From Oryzibacter oryziterrae (GTDB lineage: Bacteria > Pseudomonadota > Alphaproteobacteria > Rhizobiales > Pleomorphomonadaceae), in contig NZ_JAKJIC010000007.1 in assembly GCF_021864535.1 (NCBI RefSeq), positions 124,001-188,000 on the forward strand: a stretch of 64,000 bases of DNA. Direction: 5' to 3'. Positions 52,541-62,020 of this stretch are shown piece after piece. The notes under the pieces were generated by a model. It ran no database searches. It was not told the origin of the DNA and worked only from the letters and a program-made list of their open reading frames with translations. The position numbers were made by a program, and so were the translations under genes. The number at the start of each line of letters is the position of its first letter. The stretch's first letter is position 1.

Positions 52541-53518
52541 TCAGTGCATCGACGTGATCTTGATGATCGCCGGCGACATGATCACCGCAAACAGCACGGG
52601 CAGGAAGAACACGATCATCGGCACCGTCAGTTTCGGCGGCAGCGCGGCGGCCTTCTTCTCCGCTTCATTCATGCGCATGTCGCGGTTTTCCTGGCTGAGC
52701 ACGCGCAGCGTCGTGCCGAGCGGAGTGCCATAGCGCTCCGACTGGATCAGCGCCAGACAGACGGCCTTCACCCCGTCCAGACCGACGCGGTTGGCAAGGT
52801 TCTCATAGGCTTGCCGCCGATCGGACAGATAGGACAGTTCGGCCGTCGTCAGGCTGAGCTCTTCGGCCAGTGGGATGGACTGGGCGCCAATTTCCTCCGA
52901 CACCTTGCGGAAGGCCATTTCGATCGACATGCCCGATTCCACGCAGATCAGCAGCAGATCGAGCGAGTCGGGGAAGGCGCGCTTCACCGAAAGCTGCCGC
53001 TTCTGCACCGCGTTGGACACGAAGAGCACCGGAACAACAAAGCCGAGGTAGCCGGCGCCGATGCACATGAAGATCCGCATCGGCAAGGGCCGGTCGATCT
53101 TCAGGATCACGAAGACATAGAGAGCGGCGATGGCCATGAACAGGAAGGGCAGCACGAAGCGGGCGAACAGAAAGGTCGTCGTGGCCGCTTCTGACCGGAA
53201 ACCGGCCTGCTTCAGCTTCTCTTCGCCCTTCTTGTCGAGCAAGGCATTGCGCAGCGACAGCCGCTCCACAAGGTTGCGCATGTAGCGCTTGGATTCCTTG
53301 CCCCTGATCGAGGTGCGCTGGGTCTCGGCCTGCAGCCGGGCCCGTTCGCGCGCGCGGATCTTCTCGCGCTCCACCGACACGGCCTTCATGCGGGCGCCGA
53401 GCTTGTCGGACGAGAAGAGCGGCAGGGTAAGGGTGATCACCGTCGCGAAGATCGCGATCGACACCAGCACCGACATGAGCACCACGGGATTCGTGGCCGT
53501 TTCCATGAACTTTTCCAT
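52541..53518 (-). CDS. tadC: Tad pilus inner-membrane platform protein TadC
   Basis: A 325-residue type II secretion F-domain protein (T2SSF): an N-terminal helix, a basic cytoplasmic stretch, two helices in the middle, the F-domain signature ICVESGMSIEMAFRKVSEE, and a terminal helix ending IMSPAIIKI. With TadB it forms the membrane platform on which CpaF acts to assemble Flp pili. It is the last pilus gene visible on this strand. Confidence 0.9.
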   Translation of the reverse strand: MEKFMETATNPVVLMSVLVSIAIFATVITLTLPLFSSDKLGARMKAVSVEREKIRARERARLQAETQRTSIRGKESKRYMRNLVERLSLRNALLDKKGEEKLKQAGFRSEAATTTFLFARFVLPFLFMAIAALYVFVILKIDRPLPMRIFMCIGAGYLGFVVPVLFVSNAVQKRQLSVKRAFPDSLDLLLICVESGMSIEMAFRKVSEEIGAQSIPLAEELSLTTAELSYLSDRRQAYENLANRVGLDGVKAVCLALIQSERYGTPLGTTLRVLSQENRDMRMNEAEKKAAALPPKLTVPMIVFFLPVLFAVIMSPAIIKITSMH

Positions 53519-53525
53519 GCCCGCC

Positions 53526-54524
53526 TCAGAAGTCGAAACTGATCATCTTCTTCATCACGAAGACGCCGATGCCCATGCACAGAGCCGAACCGCCCAGCAC
53601 GAAATGTCCCTTGGTGGTGGTGAACAACACCATGATGTAGTCAGGACTGGTCAGGTAGACGAGGGTGGCAACGATGATCGGCAGCGCGCCGATGATTGTC
53701 GCCGAAGACTTGGCCTCCATGCTCATGGCCTGGATCTTGGCGCGCATCTTCTTGCGCTCGCGCAGCACCTTGGCGAGGTTGCCCAGGGCTTCCGACAGAT
53801 TGCCGCCGGCCTTGCTCTGGATCGCGATGACGATCGCAAAGAAGTTGGTCTCCGGCAGTGGCACGCGCTCGTACATCTTGCCGATGGCCTCGTCGATGGG
53901 AATGCCCAGCTGCACCGAATCCATGACCGCCTTGAACTCGGAGCGAACCGGCTCCTTGGCCTCGGACGCGATCATACGCAGGCAATCGTTGAGCGGCAGA
54001 CCGGCCTTGACGCCGCGCACGATCACCTCGACGGCATTGGCCAGTTCCTCGGTGAAGGCATTCTGGCGACGACGGCGCAGAAAGTTGACCACATAGCGCG
54101 GCAGGCCGAAGGCCCCGACGAAGGCGACGCCCACCATGAGCGGCAGGGACATGCCGAGAATGAAGCAAACCACAAACAGACCGAGCCCCAACAGCGCGCT
54201 GTAGACATAGAACTGCTTGGTGGTGATCGTCAGGCCGGATTGCTGCAGCCGCAGCGACAGTGGCGGATTGGTGGATTGCGAAGCCTTGTGCTTCTGCTTG
54301 ACTTCAATGTCCTTGAGCGTGTCCTGCACCGTCCGGCGGCGGGCGGAACCGGGTTCGGCCTTTCCATCCTTGCCGCGTGGCGCCTCGGCCACCTTGCCCA
54401 GACGCTTTTCGGCGGTCGCCTGCTGCTCGATGCGACCATAGAGCAAGGCGTAGAACAGAGCCGCCGCGGCAAAGCCGGCCAGCGCGATCATCGCCAAAAT
54501 GGTTGTGCTTACGCCAAACAGCAT
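53526..54524 (-). CDS. tadB: Tad pilus inner-membrane platform protein TadB
   Basis: A 332-residue T2SSF protein: N-terminal membrane helix, a long basic cytoplasmic region, a pair of helices (about 110-150), the F-domain NAVEVIVRGVKAGLPLNDCLRM and terminal helices. The segment SKAGGNLSEALGNLAKVLRERKKM is typical of TadB. It starts about 50 bp after cpaF and ends 7 bp before tadC, so all are in one operon. Confidence 0.9.
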   Translation of the reverse strand: MLFGVSTTILAMIALAGFAAAALFYALLYGRIEQQATAEKRLGKVAEAPRGKDGKAEPGSARRRTVQDTLKDIEVKQKHKASQSTNPPLSLRLQQSGLTITTKQFYVYSALLGLGLFVVCFILGMSLPLMVGVAFVGAFGLPRYVVNFLRRRRQNAFTEELANAVEVIVRGVKAGLPLNDCLRMIASEAKEPVRSEFKAVMDSVQLGIPIDEAIGKMYERVPLPETNFFAIVIAIQSKAGGNLSEALGNLAKVLRERKKMRAKIQAMSMEAKSSATIIGALPIIVATLVYLTSPDYIMVLFTTTKGHFVLGGSALCMGIGVFVMKKMISFDF

Positions 54525-54575
54525 GGACCCACTCCAAGGCGAACACTGCCCGTTCGCGCCTCAACTCCAACCTGA

Positions 54576-56042
54576 CTAGCCATAGGCGGCATCCGGCCCG
54601 ACTTCCGAGGCGTCGATGGCCGCCGCGAGCCGCTTCTCTTCTCCGTAATAGCGCGCGCGATCCCAGAACTTGGGACGCCCGATGCCGGTCGACTTGTGCC
54701 GGCCGATCAGCTTGCCGTCGGCATCCTCGCCGACGATTTCGTAGACGAACAGATCCTGGGTGATCACCACGTCGCCTTCGAGACCCACCACCTCGGTGAT
54801 ATGGGTGATGCGGCGCGAGCCGTCGCGCAGACGCGCCGCCTGGACGATCACATCGACAGATGCGACGATCATCTCGCGCACGGTCTTCGCCGGCAGCGTG
54901 AAGCCACCCATGGAGATCATGGATTCGATACGGCCAATGGCCTCGCGCGGGCTGTTGGCGTGCAGGGTTCCCATCGAACCGTCGTGACCGGTGTTCATGG
55001 CCTGGAGGAGGTCGAAGGCCTCCGGGCCGCGCACTTCGCCGACGATGATGCGTTCAGGACGCATGCGCAGACAGTTCTTGACGAGATCACGCATGGTGAT
55101 CTGGCCTTCGCCTTCCAGATTGGGCGGGCGCGTTTCGAGGCGCACCACATGCGGCTGCTGCAGCTGCAGTTCCGCCGCGTCTTCGCAGGTGATGATGCGT
55201 TCGGTGGGTTCGATATAGGCGGTGAGGCAGTTGAGCAGCGTCGTCTTGCCCGAACCGGTACCACCCGAAACGATGACATTGCAGCGGGAACGACCGATGA
55301 TCTCGAGGATGGTCGCACCCTCGGGCGTGATCGACCCGAAGCGGACCAGCTGCGGCAGCGTCAGCTTGTCCTTCTTGAACTTACGAATGGTGAGCGTGGG
55401 ACCGTCGATCGCAAGCGGCGGCGCAATCACGTTGACGCGCGAACCGTCGGGCAGGCGCGCGTCGCAGATCGGCGAGGCTTCGTCGACGCGGCGGCCGACC
55501 TGGCTGACGATGCGCTGGCAGATGTTCATGAGCTGGAGGTTGTCGCGGAACCGCACCCCCGTCTTGATCATCTTGCCGGCCACTTCGATGAAGGTGGCGT
55601 CAGCGCCGTTGACCATGATGTCGGCGATGTCGTCGCGGGCCAGCAGCGGCTCCAGCGGACCATAGCCGAGAACGTCGTTGCAGATGTCGTCGAGCAGCTC
55701 TTCCTGCTCGGAAATCGACATCACCACCGCCTTCAGCGAGATGATGTCGGTGACGATGTCGCGGATTTCCTCGCGCGCCGTCTCAAGATCCAGCTTGGCC
55801 AGCTGGCTGAGATCGATGGTCTCGATCAGCGCCGAGAAGATGGACGACTTGGTGTCGTAATAGCCTTCGGACTTGCGCCGTTCGCCGGTATCGACAACGG
55901 CAGGCGGCCGGGCCTCGGCCGCAGGTTTGGCTGCAACCGGGGCCGCCGGTGCGGGCGCCCGCTCGACGGGACGTGGCGCCGCAGGAGGCGGGAGCCCCTT
56001 GTTGTCGCCTCCGGTTCCGAAACTGCCGCGCTTGCCAAACAT
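54576..56042 (-). CDS. cpaF: Tad pilus assembly/retraction ATPase CpaF (TadA)
   Basis: Hexameric secretion ATPase of 488 residues powering Flp pilus assembly. A Pro/Ala-rich N-terminal linker (about residues 15-60) precedes the N-domain and the catalytic domain with Walker [14 protein letters not shown], Asp box [10 protein letters not shown], Walker [10 protein letters not shown] and a conserved [12 protein letters not shown] His box. ATG 56042 gives MFGKRGSFG; the longer open frame has no support. It lies 20 bp after cpaE. Confidence 0.93.
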   Translation of the reverse strand: MFGKRGSFGTGGDNKGLPPPAAPRPVERAPAPAAPVAAKPAAEARPPAVVDTGERRKSEGYYDTKSSIFSALIETIDLSQLAKLDLETAREEIRDIVTDIISLKAVVMSISEQEELLDDICNDVLGYGPLEPLLARDDIADIMVNGADATFIEVAGKMIKTGVRFRDNLQLMNICQRIVSQVGRRVDEASPICDARLPDGSRVNVIAPPLAIDGPTLTIRKFKKDKLTLPQLVRFGSITPEGATILEIIGRSRCNVIVSGGTGSGKTTLLNCLTAYIEPTERIITCEDAAELQLQQPHVVRLETRPPNLEGEGQITMRDLVKNCLRMRPERIIVGEVRGPEAFDLLQAMNTGHDGSMGTLHANSPREAIGRIESMISMGGFTLPAKTVREMIVASVDVIVQAARLRDGSRRITHITEVVGLEGDVVITQDLFVYEIVGEDADGKLIGRHKSTGIGRPKFWDRARYYGEEKRLAAAIDASEVGPDAAYG

Positions 56043-56061
56043 CGTTGATCTCCGCCGACTG

Positions 56062-57339
56062 TCAGCTGGCCTTGCGGCGCATCTTTGGCAGGCGTGCCAG
56101 CAAGGGCGCCAGAGCGCTCTTCTTGCCGACGCGCGACGTTTGCCGTCCGGTGAGGAGCCCCGCCAGTTGATCGAACTGCGAGGCCACCGGGCTCTTGGCA
56201 TTGACCTCGGCGATCATCTGCCCGTTGTTGGTGGCCGTTCCGAACAGTTGAGGATCGAAGGGCAAGGCCATGGTGATGTCGAGCCCCAGGGCCTTCTTGA
56301 AGTCGTCCGGCTTGATCTCCGGACGCTTGGGCATGCCGAGCTGATTGATCACCAGCTTGGGGGCCGAGTCATTGGGGCGCAGCGGCTTGAGCTGATCGAC
56401 AAGGTTCTTGGCATTGCGCAGGGACGCAAGGTCCGGACCGACGGTGATCACCACCTCATCGGCCACGGCCAGCGTGCGGCGCACCCAGGACGTCCACATG
56501 TGCGGCATGTCCAGAACCACCGCAGGAACACCGTTGCGGACCACGTCTATGATCTGGGTGAAGGCGTCCTCACCATGGTCATAGGCCTTTTCCAGCGTCG
56601 CCGGTGCCGCCAACAGCGCAAGGTTTTCCGCGCACTTGGTCAGGATGCGGTCGAGGAACACGTCGTCGATGCGCTCGGGCGAATTCACCGCGTCGGCGAT
56701 GCCCTGGGTCGGGTCCTGGTTGAAGTCGAGACCAGCGGTGCCGAACGGCAGGTCGAGGTCGGCGATCACCACATCGCCCTCGAACAGGCGCGACAGGGCA
56801 AAGCCCACATTGTGGGCCACGGTCGAGGAGCCGACACCGCCGCGCGCGCCGATGAAGGCAATCGTTCGGCCGATGGGCTCCGAGTTGCTGCCGAGGAAGA
56901 TTTCGCCGACTTCCCGGATCACGTCATAGAGATCGAAGGGCGTGACCAGATAATCGCTGACACCACGCCGCAACAACTCGCGGTAAAGCGCCACGTCATT
57001 GCTGTGACCGATCACGATCACCTTGGTGCCGGGATCGCACACCGAAGCAAGCTTGTCGATCTGCTCGAGAATGCCTTCGCGGCTGTCGCGGCTTTCGATG
57101 AACAGGAGGTTTGGCGTCGGCGCGCTGGTGTAGAAGTCGAGCGCTGCCGCAGGACCGCCCATGTGGATCTTCACATGCGCCTTGGACATGCGCCGATCAG
57201 CCGCCGCCTGTTCAAGCACGGAGGCAACTTCCGGCGTGTCGCAGAAAGCCTGGATCGCAATGCGGGGCACCGGGCGCAGCGAGGCGTTTTCCTCGATGCG
57301 GGCCGCGTTGCGGGTGGAAGAGATGTCGTCGTTCATCAT
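56062..57339 (-). CDS. cpaE: Tad pilus localisation protein CpaE (TadZ)
   Basis: A 425-residue MinD/ParA-like protein with an N-terminal receiver-like domain that positions the pilus machine at the pole. The nucleotide loop reads GARGGVGSST: both lysines typical of MinD-type Walker A are missing, as in known CpaE proteins, so it may bind rather than hydrolyse ATP. A second conserved region is DLDLPFGTAGLDF. ATG 57339 follows the cpaD stop by about 30 bp. Confidence 0.88.
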   Translation of the reverse strand: MMNDDISSTRNAARIEENASLRPVPRIAIQAFCDTPEVASVLEQAAADRRMSKAHVKIHMGGPAAALDFYTSAPTPNLLFIESRDSREGILEQIDKLASVCDPGTKVIVIGHSNDVALYRELLRRGVSDYLVTPFDLYDVIREVGEIFLGSNSEPIGRTIAFIGARGGVGSSTVAHNVGFALSRLFEGDVVIADLDLPFGTAGLDFNQDPTQGIADAVNSPERIDDVFLDRILTKCAENLALLAAPATLEKAYDHGEDAFTQIIDVVRNGVPAVVLDMPHMWTSWVRRTLAVADEVVITVGPDLASLRNAKNLVDQLKPLRPNDSAPKLVINQLGMPKRPEIKPDDFKKALGLDITMALPFDPQLFGTATNNGQMIAEVNAKSPVASQFDQLAGLLTGRQTSRVGKKSALAPLLARLPKMRRKAS

Positions 57340-57371
57340 GGGAAAGGCAAACCTTGCATGCTCGACGTGAC

Positions 57372-58070
57372 TTAGGACCCGGACGATGCGCCGCCGGACT
57401 GATAGGACTGCATCACCTGCCAACGCCGCCACATGGGCACCGGAGTCTCGGCGCGCGGCGTGATCAGGTCATTGGGATTCTCAACCATGGCGGCGAGATT
57501 GGCCTGCGTCGAGCAGCCGAACTCGGCCCCATCGCCGCCCTTCGAATCGTCAGGGACAGCATCGCTCGTCCATTGTCCGCAGGGCGGGCTCACGGCCTTG
57601 ATCTTGTTGAACGACAGGCGCAACGGCGCATTCACGCCGGGATTGCCGACGGAATAGTTGCGCGTTTCGATCATGCGTTCCGGCAGGCCGCCTTGGCGCA
57701 AGACGCGATGTACGTCGCGCGCAACATAGGAGGCAACCATCTGATTGCCTGAGCCGGCCGGCGTCAGGATCACCACCGTTCCGGTCGCATTGTGGACCGC
57801 GTCGTCGGCGAAGGACAGAACGATGTCGCGCATGAAGGGCTGCAGCGACGTCGCACCGGAGCCGACGGGAATGTCGAGATTTTGCGGCGCCTCGGCCACC
57901 GCGATCGGGTAGCGGGTCCGATAGCCGTCGGTCGGCAGCCCCTCGGTGATCACCTGCCCCTGCGAGTTGCACCCCGCAAGCGCCAGACCGGCAAGCAGCA
58001 CGAGGGTGCTCCTTTGCAGAACCCGCGTCACGCGAGCCTTGCTGGCCTTGGTCGGAAGAAATTCTGCCAT
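57372..58070 (-). CDS. cpaD: Tad pilus outer-membrane lipoprotein CpaD
   Basis: A 232-residue lipoprotein with a signal sequence ending in the lipobox LAGC and the CpaD-type body (TDGYRTRYPIAVAEAP, LTPAGSGNQM). Two further features support it: NYSV near the middle and FGCSTQANLAAMVENPNDL, which matches the conserved CpaD C-terminus. It likely aids secretin CpaC assembly. ATG 58070 with CGGAGC upstream is preferred over 58100, which would overlap cpaC. Confidence 0.88.
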   Translation of the reverse strand: MAEFLPTKASKARVTRVLQRSTLVLLAGLALAGCNSQGQVITEGLPTDGYRTRYPIAVAEAPQNLDIPVGSGATSLQPFMRDIVLSFADDAVHNATGTVVILTPAGSGNQMVASYVARDVHRVLRQGGLPERMIETRNYSVGNPGVNAPLRLSFNKIKAVSPPCGQWTSDAVPDDSKGGDGAEFGCSTQANLAAMVENPNDLITPRAETPVPMWRRWQVMQSYQSGGASSGS

Positions 58071-58096
58071 GACAATGCTCCGTTCGCGAGGCGCGC

Positions 58097-59524
58097 TCAT
58101 TCGTAGCTGAAGCCCACGCGGCCGCTGTAGGCCCCGTTCGCCGCCGCGCCGTTGGCCCGGTAGATTCGATTGATCTGGTGCAGGAAGTAGCCCTGCGCGT
58201 CCGCCTGGAAGTTCAGGTTCTGGTCCGGGCGGACCATCTCCTGCGGATCGACAGGCTTGACGAGATAGGGGGTGACGAAGATCACCAGTTCGGTCTGCTG
58301 GCGCTTGTAGGATTCGCTCTTGAACAGGGCGCCAAGGATGGGAACATCCGTCAGCCCGGGAATGCCCGAACTTGCCTTGGTGATATTGTCTTTCAACAGA
58401 CCGCCGAGCGCGATTGCGCCGCCCGAGGGCAGTTCCACCGTCGTCTGCGCCTGACGCTTGGTCAGGGCAAAACCGCCGTTGACCGTCAGCGTGTTGTCGA
58501 CGTCGGAGATTTCCGTGTTGATGGTAAGGCTGATGCGGCCCGACGACAGCACCACCGGCGTGAACTGCAGCTGGATACCATAGTCACGGAACTCGGTCGT
58601 CGTCTGTGTTCCCGAGGTGGTGATGTAGGGAATTTCGCCACCGGCCAGGAACTTGGCCGTCTGCCCCGAGACAGCGGTCAGATTGGGTTCAGCCAGCGAC
58701 CGCAGCACACCCTCGGTCTTGAGCGCATCGACCACGGCGGCAAAGTTGCTGGTACCGATGCCGAAGGCGCCATTGGCCGTTCCATTGGCGACCGTGTACA
58801 GCGTGTTGGCCTGCCCACCGATGGTGCGGTTTGCGATGTTGGCGAGGTTGTAGCTCAGCGAGTTCGATGGCGCCGAGATCGGCGCAAAGGTCACGCCGCC
58901 GACATTGGCCAGGCCCACCATGTCGACACCGAGCTTGCGCGCGGTATTGCGCTGGACTTCGGCCACGACGACACGCAGGTTGACCTGGTCGGACCCGGCG
59001 ACGGTCACCGAGTTGATCACCTTTTCGGGTGAACCGACGAACTTGGCAGCGATGTTGGCCGCAATCGCCACGGATTCCGCTGACGTTGCGGTGCCGCTGA
59101 GAACCAGGGAATCTCCAAGCGACTGCGCCCGAATCTTCGAACCGGGAACCGAGTTTGCAATCGTGCTCTCGAGCGCCGCCGTATCGCGGCCAACCGACAA
59201 TTCGAACTGGGCCAGCTGGCGATTGCCATTGGCGAACAGGAACACGTTGGCTTCGCCGACCGACATGCCGATCAGATAGATCTTGCGCGGGGTGCGCACC
59301 ACCACGTCCGCGATGGCCGGATTGGACACCAGCACATCCTTGATGTCCTCAGGCAGATCGATGATCATCGACTTGTTGAGCCCGAGGTTGACCACCTTTC
59401 CCTGCAGATCGGCAACATCGGTCAATCCCACGGCGGCATCTGCAGCGAAAGCGGATTGTGCCGCCGCGCAGGTGCCAATCGCGAGAGTGGCTGCTAGGAA
59501 AAGGCTCTTGAGGATAAGGTTCAT
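58097..59524 (-). CDS. cpaC: Tad pilus outer-membrane secretin CpaC (RcpA)
   Basis: A 475-residue secretin with a signal peptide (to about residue 27), a pilus-specific N-domain (MIIDLPEDIKDVLVSNPAIADVVV), a BON-like middle (SVTVAGSDQVNLRVVVAEVQR) and the C-terminal secretin channel (FLAGGEIPYITTSG, GIQLQFTPVVL, VELPSGGAIALGGLLKD). It forms the outer-membrane pore for the Flp pilus. The N-domain is shared with the separate protein at 62021-62545. Confidence 0.93.
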   Translation of the reverse strand: MNLILKSLFLAATLAIGTCAAAQSAFAADAAVGLTDVADLQGKVVNLGLNKSMIIDLPEDIKDVLVSNPAIADVVVRTPRKIYLIGMSVGEANVFLFANGNRQLAQFELSVGRDTAALESTIANSVPGSKIRAQSLGDSLVLSGTATSAESVAIAANIAAKFVGSPEKVINSVTVAGSDQVNLRVVVAEVQRNTARKLGVDMVGLANVGGVTFAPISAPSNSLSYNLANIANRTIGGQANTLYTVANGTANGAFGIGTSNFAAVVDALKTEGVLRSLAEPNLTAVSGQTAKFLAGGEIPYITTSGTQTTTEFRDYGIQLQFTPVVLSSGRISLTINTEISDVDNTLTVNGGFALTKRQAQTTVELPSGGAIALGGLLKDNITKASSGIPGLTDVPILGALFKSESYKRQQTELVIFVTPYLVKPVDPQEMVRPDQNLNFQADAQGYFLHQINRIYRANGAAANGAYSGRVGFSYE

Positions 59525-59566
59525 GACCTGATGTCCCTGGAATTGCCGAACTGCTGTCTGTGCAGC

Positions 59567-60361
59567 CTATTGCTGACCCGAGACGCGGGAGACCACGCCG
59601 AACTTGACCATTGATACGCCGCGAGCCTTGCGCTCCTCCGACGCTTCCGCCGCGGGAGCGTTGGCGTCGGCAATCGAGCGCAGCACAAGCGACAGATTGC
59701 CCATCTGCTGGGCCTGCAGAACCAGTTGCGTCTGGTCCGGCGTCAGCTCCAGCGTTGCCGTGTTCTGGGCGACGATGGTGGCATTCTTGTCCTCGCCGGT
59801 CTGTTCCACCTTCTGATCGATGGCCAGAACCCGGATGTTGCTGAGCAGGACCTTCACGTTCGGCCCGCTCTTGCCGTCATTGCTGACAAGCATGATGTCG
59901 ACGCGGTCTTCCGGCAGCACGAAGCCGCCAGCCGTCGAGGCGACATTCACGGGCACCGCCACGGCACGCATGCCCGAAGGCAGGATCGCCGACAGGAAGC
60001 CGCGATCGGACCGCACCAGCCGCGCCTCCCGGATCGGCTCACCGGCCAGGATCGGCGCGCGGGCCAGCATGCCCTTCATTTCGGAGACGGCATCGGGGCG
60101 CTGGGAGCGCACGACATAGCCTTCGGCCACACCGCTCTTGGGCCATTCGGCCCATTTCACGTTGAGATCGGACAAGCCGCCGCCGATGCTGACATTCTGC
60201 GAAGCAACGAGAACCTCTTCGGTCTCGATGTTCGGCACCACAGGCTGGCCGGCAACAGGCTGCTCGACGGGGGGGCGGTCGCTGATTTTCATCGCCAGAA
60301 GGCCCGCCCCACCGGCAGCTCCAAGAGCGACCAGAAGAATCACCAATTGAATGGGTCGCAT
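59567..60361 (-). CDS. cpaB: Flp pilus assembly protein CpaB (RcpC)
   Basis: A 264-residue protein with an N-terminal membrane anchor (MRPIQLVILLVALGAAGGAGLL region), a SAF/antifreeze-like domain (VLVASQNVSIGGGL...DLNVKWAEWP) and the RcpC/CpaB domain (MRAVAVPVNVASTAGGFVLPEDRVDI). It probably contacts the secretin in the periplasm. ATG 60361 is the start before the hydrophobic anchor; an in-frame upstream extension is unlikely. It heads the cpaBCDEF-tadBC transcript. Confidence 0.92.
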   Translation of the reverse strand: MRPIQLVILLVALGAAGGAGLLAMKISDRPPVEQPVAGQPVVPNIETEEVLVASQNVSIGGGLSDLNVKWAEWPKSGVAEGYVVRSQRPDAVSEMKGMLARAPILAGEPIREARLVRSDRGFLSAILPSGMRAVAVPVNVASTAGGFVLPEDRVDIMLVSNDGKSGPNVKVLLSNIRVLAIDQKVEQTGEDKNATIVAQNTATLELTPDQTQLVLQAQQMGNLSLVLRSIADANAPAAEASEERKARGVSMVKFGVVSRVSGQQ

Positions 60362-60697
60362 GTTCTTGCCCCGCGCCTCAAATCCTTTGAGCACCGTACG
60401 TCTCAGGACACTACACGCGACAAGCTCTGAATTTATGGTTAATGCGAGGTTTGAAATTGTCCCATTTTGCCCGGTGGATTCAGAATTTAGAAGGAAATGT
60501 CACAAGAAGCCGGCATTTCGGCATCCGAAATTTTATCAATTACTCGTGCAACCAAAGCGACAGAGCACATGTCAAAACCGACATGAAACTCAAAAATCTG
60601 TGTTATTTTGCAAGGATATGAAGCGCTTGAGCCCGCGGGTCGCATCGCGCGACACCGGCACGGAACACCCGAAGGGATGGAAGAGCGCAGCCCGCCC
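60362..60697. promoter_or_regulatory. 336-bp region upstream of cpaB
   Basis: AT-richer than its surroundings, with no plausible coding. It must hold the promoter of the cpaB operon or link it to cpaA. I see no strong terminator, and no full CtrA-type box. Confidence 0.4.
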
Positions 60698-61216
60698 TCA
60701 GAGCACCGCTGCCAACAGCTTGAACCACTGCGTTTCAGGAAAGGCAACCATGGCGCCAGCGGCGAGCGCGATTCCATAGGGAATGTCGCCGCCGTCCTGA
60801 TGCAGACGCGCGATCCATTCAACCGCGGCGAGACGCGGCGGCAGGATATACTTGCGGAAGCCAAGAATGGCCAGCGACAGGCCACCGCCAAACAGGGCCG
60901 TATAGATCAGGAACACGAACACCTGGTCCGTGCCGAACCACAAGGCTGCCACCGCCGCCAGCTTGGCGTCCCCTCCGCCCAGGAGATTGAAGGCAAACAT
61001 CGTGAAAGTGGCGATCAGTACGATGAGGCCGATCACCATGTGCCAGCCGATCATCGGATAGGGCATGCCGGCCAGAAGTGCCGCCGCGAAGAATCCGCCG
61101 AACAAGATCATGGAGATCTTGTTGGAGATCGTCATCGTCATGAGATCGCTGACAGCCGCCACGGTCATCATGACAGGGAAGATCAGAATTCCAACTGTGG
61201 CGAGCGCAGCTATCAC
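60698..61216 (-). CDS. cpaA: prepilin peptidase CpaA (TadV)
   Basis: Inner-membrane aspartic protease of 172 residues, mainly hydrophobic with five to six helices. The catalytic pair is the Asp in VSDLMTMTISN (near residue 24) and the Asp in the GxGD-type motif LGGGDAKLAA. It would cleave the Flp pilin and TadE-like pseudopilins after the leader. It lacks the methylase domain of type IVa peptidases. The start is GTG 61216 with GAGGATG upstream. Confidence 0.9.
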   Translation of the reverse strand: MIAALATVGILIFPVMMTVAAVSDLMTMTISNKISMILFGGFFAAALLAGMPYPMIGWHMVIGLIVLIATFTMFAFNLLGGGDAKLAAVAALWFGTDQVFVFLIYTALFGGGLSLAILGFRKYILPPRLAAVEWIARLHQDGGDIPYGIALAAGAMVAFPETQWFKLLAAVL

Positions 61217-61356
61217 GGGGCATCCTCGATGTCTTGTGTGTCGCCTTGAGGCTCCCGCCGTTCGGGTTGACCCAAAATCACCGGCAAGCGGGTAGCCTCA
61301 AGCTATCGCTGAAACCGTTAAGCTCGAATTGACCGGAATAGCGGTTTGGCACAGGC

Positions 61357-61381
61357 AAAAAAAAAGACGCGTTGCCGCGTC
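61357..61381 (-). terminator. Rho-independent terminator downstream of pilA
   Basis: On the minus strand, stem GACGCG/CGCGTC with a GCAA loop is followed by T9. It separates the pilin transcript from cpaA. Confidence 0.85.
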
Positions 61382-61402
61382 CCATTCATCAGTCGAAGGA
61401 GT

Positions 61403-61428
61403 GGGGCGACCGGCGTTCCGGTCGCCCC
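61403..61428 (-). repeat. stable hairpin just after the pilA stop codon
   Basis: Perfect 11-bp arms GGGGCGACCGG and CCGGTCGCCCC with a four-base loop, 9 bp after the stop codon and before the terminator. It probably protects the abundant pilin mRNA from 3' exonucleases. Confidence 0.8.
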
Positions 61429-61436
61429 GAGCAGTA

Positions 61437-61601
61437 TCAGCGCAGCTGGTTCTTCACGTTGGTGAAGGTGTTGGCGATACCCGAGCCAAGGCTGGTGGCA
61501 GCCGTGATGATCGCAACGGCGATCAGCGAAGCGATCAGGCCGTATTCGATAGCGGTGGCGCCGGACTCATTCTTGACGAAACGCGAAACGAGGTTCTTCA
61601 T
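61437..61601 (-). CDS. pilA: Flp-family type IVb pilin (PilA)
   Basis: A short gene of 54 codons coding the major Flp pilin. It reads MKNLVSRFVKNESG, then ATAIEYGLIASLIAVAIITA, then a polar tail ending NVKNQLR. The leader ends in Gly14 with Glu/Tyr at the +5/+6 positions after cleavage (ATAIEY), which is the Flp consensus. The hydrophobic segment of about 20 residues builds the pilus core. A GGAG ribosome site precedes ATG 61601. Length and context (cpaA directly downstream) fit Caulobacter PilA. Confidence 0.93.
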   Translation of the reverse strand: MKNLVSRFVKNESGATAIEYGLIASLIAVAIITAATSLGSGIANTFTNVKNQLR

Positions 61602-62020
61602 GGTTTTCTCCTAGCTCACTTCTTTTGACAGCACAGGTTCGAAGGTCTTTTTTGTTTGCCCGACCCGTCTGAACCGAAGTCGACATTAGGGCATACCCGT
61701 TGCCACGAGGTTAAGAGGAACGCATAAACAGCGCCATTACTGCGATTATGATCCGATGGTTAAAGTAAACTGAACCAACGACCATGTAACAGTCGGTTAA
61801 CTCTATTTGGGCCGCCGATCTATTGCTTTCCGTGGACTCTGCCCGAAAAGCGGCCTTCTGGCTCAGGACCCACGCCCTCGTCGCAGGCCGGTATTTCGAC
61901 ACAGGCAATTGGCCGCCGGCCTCGTGGCCTGCCGGAAAACAGGCAACTGCAACCGCCTTTCCCAAAAATTTACCAAGAGCGGTCATGATCAGGGTGAAGA
62001 CTTCGTTACCGGAGATGGAA
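61602..62020. promoter_or_regulatory. divergent promoter region of pilA and the plus-strand pilus genes
   Basis: AT-rich stretch holding pilA's promoter and that of the secretin N-domain gene. Two seven-of-eight matches to TTAA-N7-TTAA are present: TTAA-N7-TGAA at 61760-61774 and GTAA-N7-TTAA at 61786-61800, about 160 to 200 bp upstream of pilA. In Caulobacter pilA is activated by CtrA. No gene is seen in the region. Confidence 0.45.
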
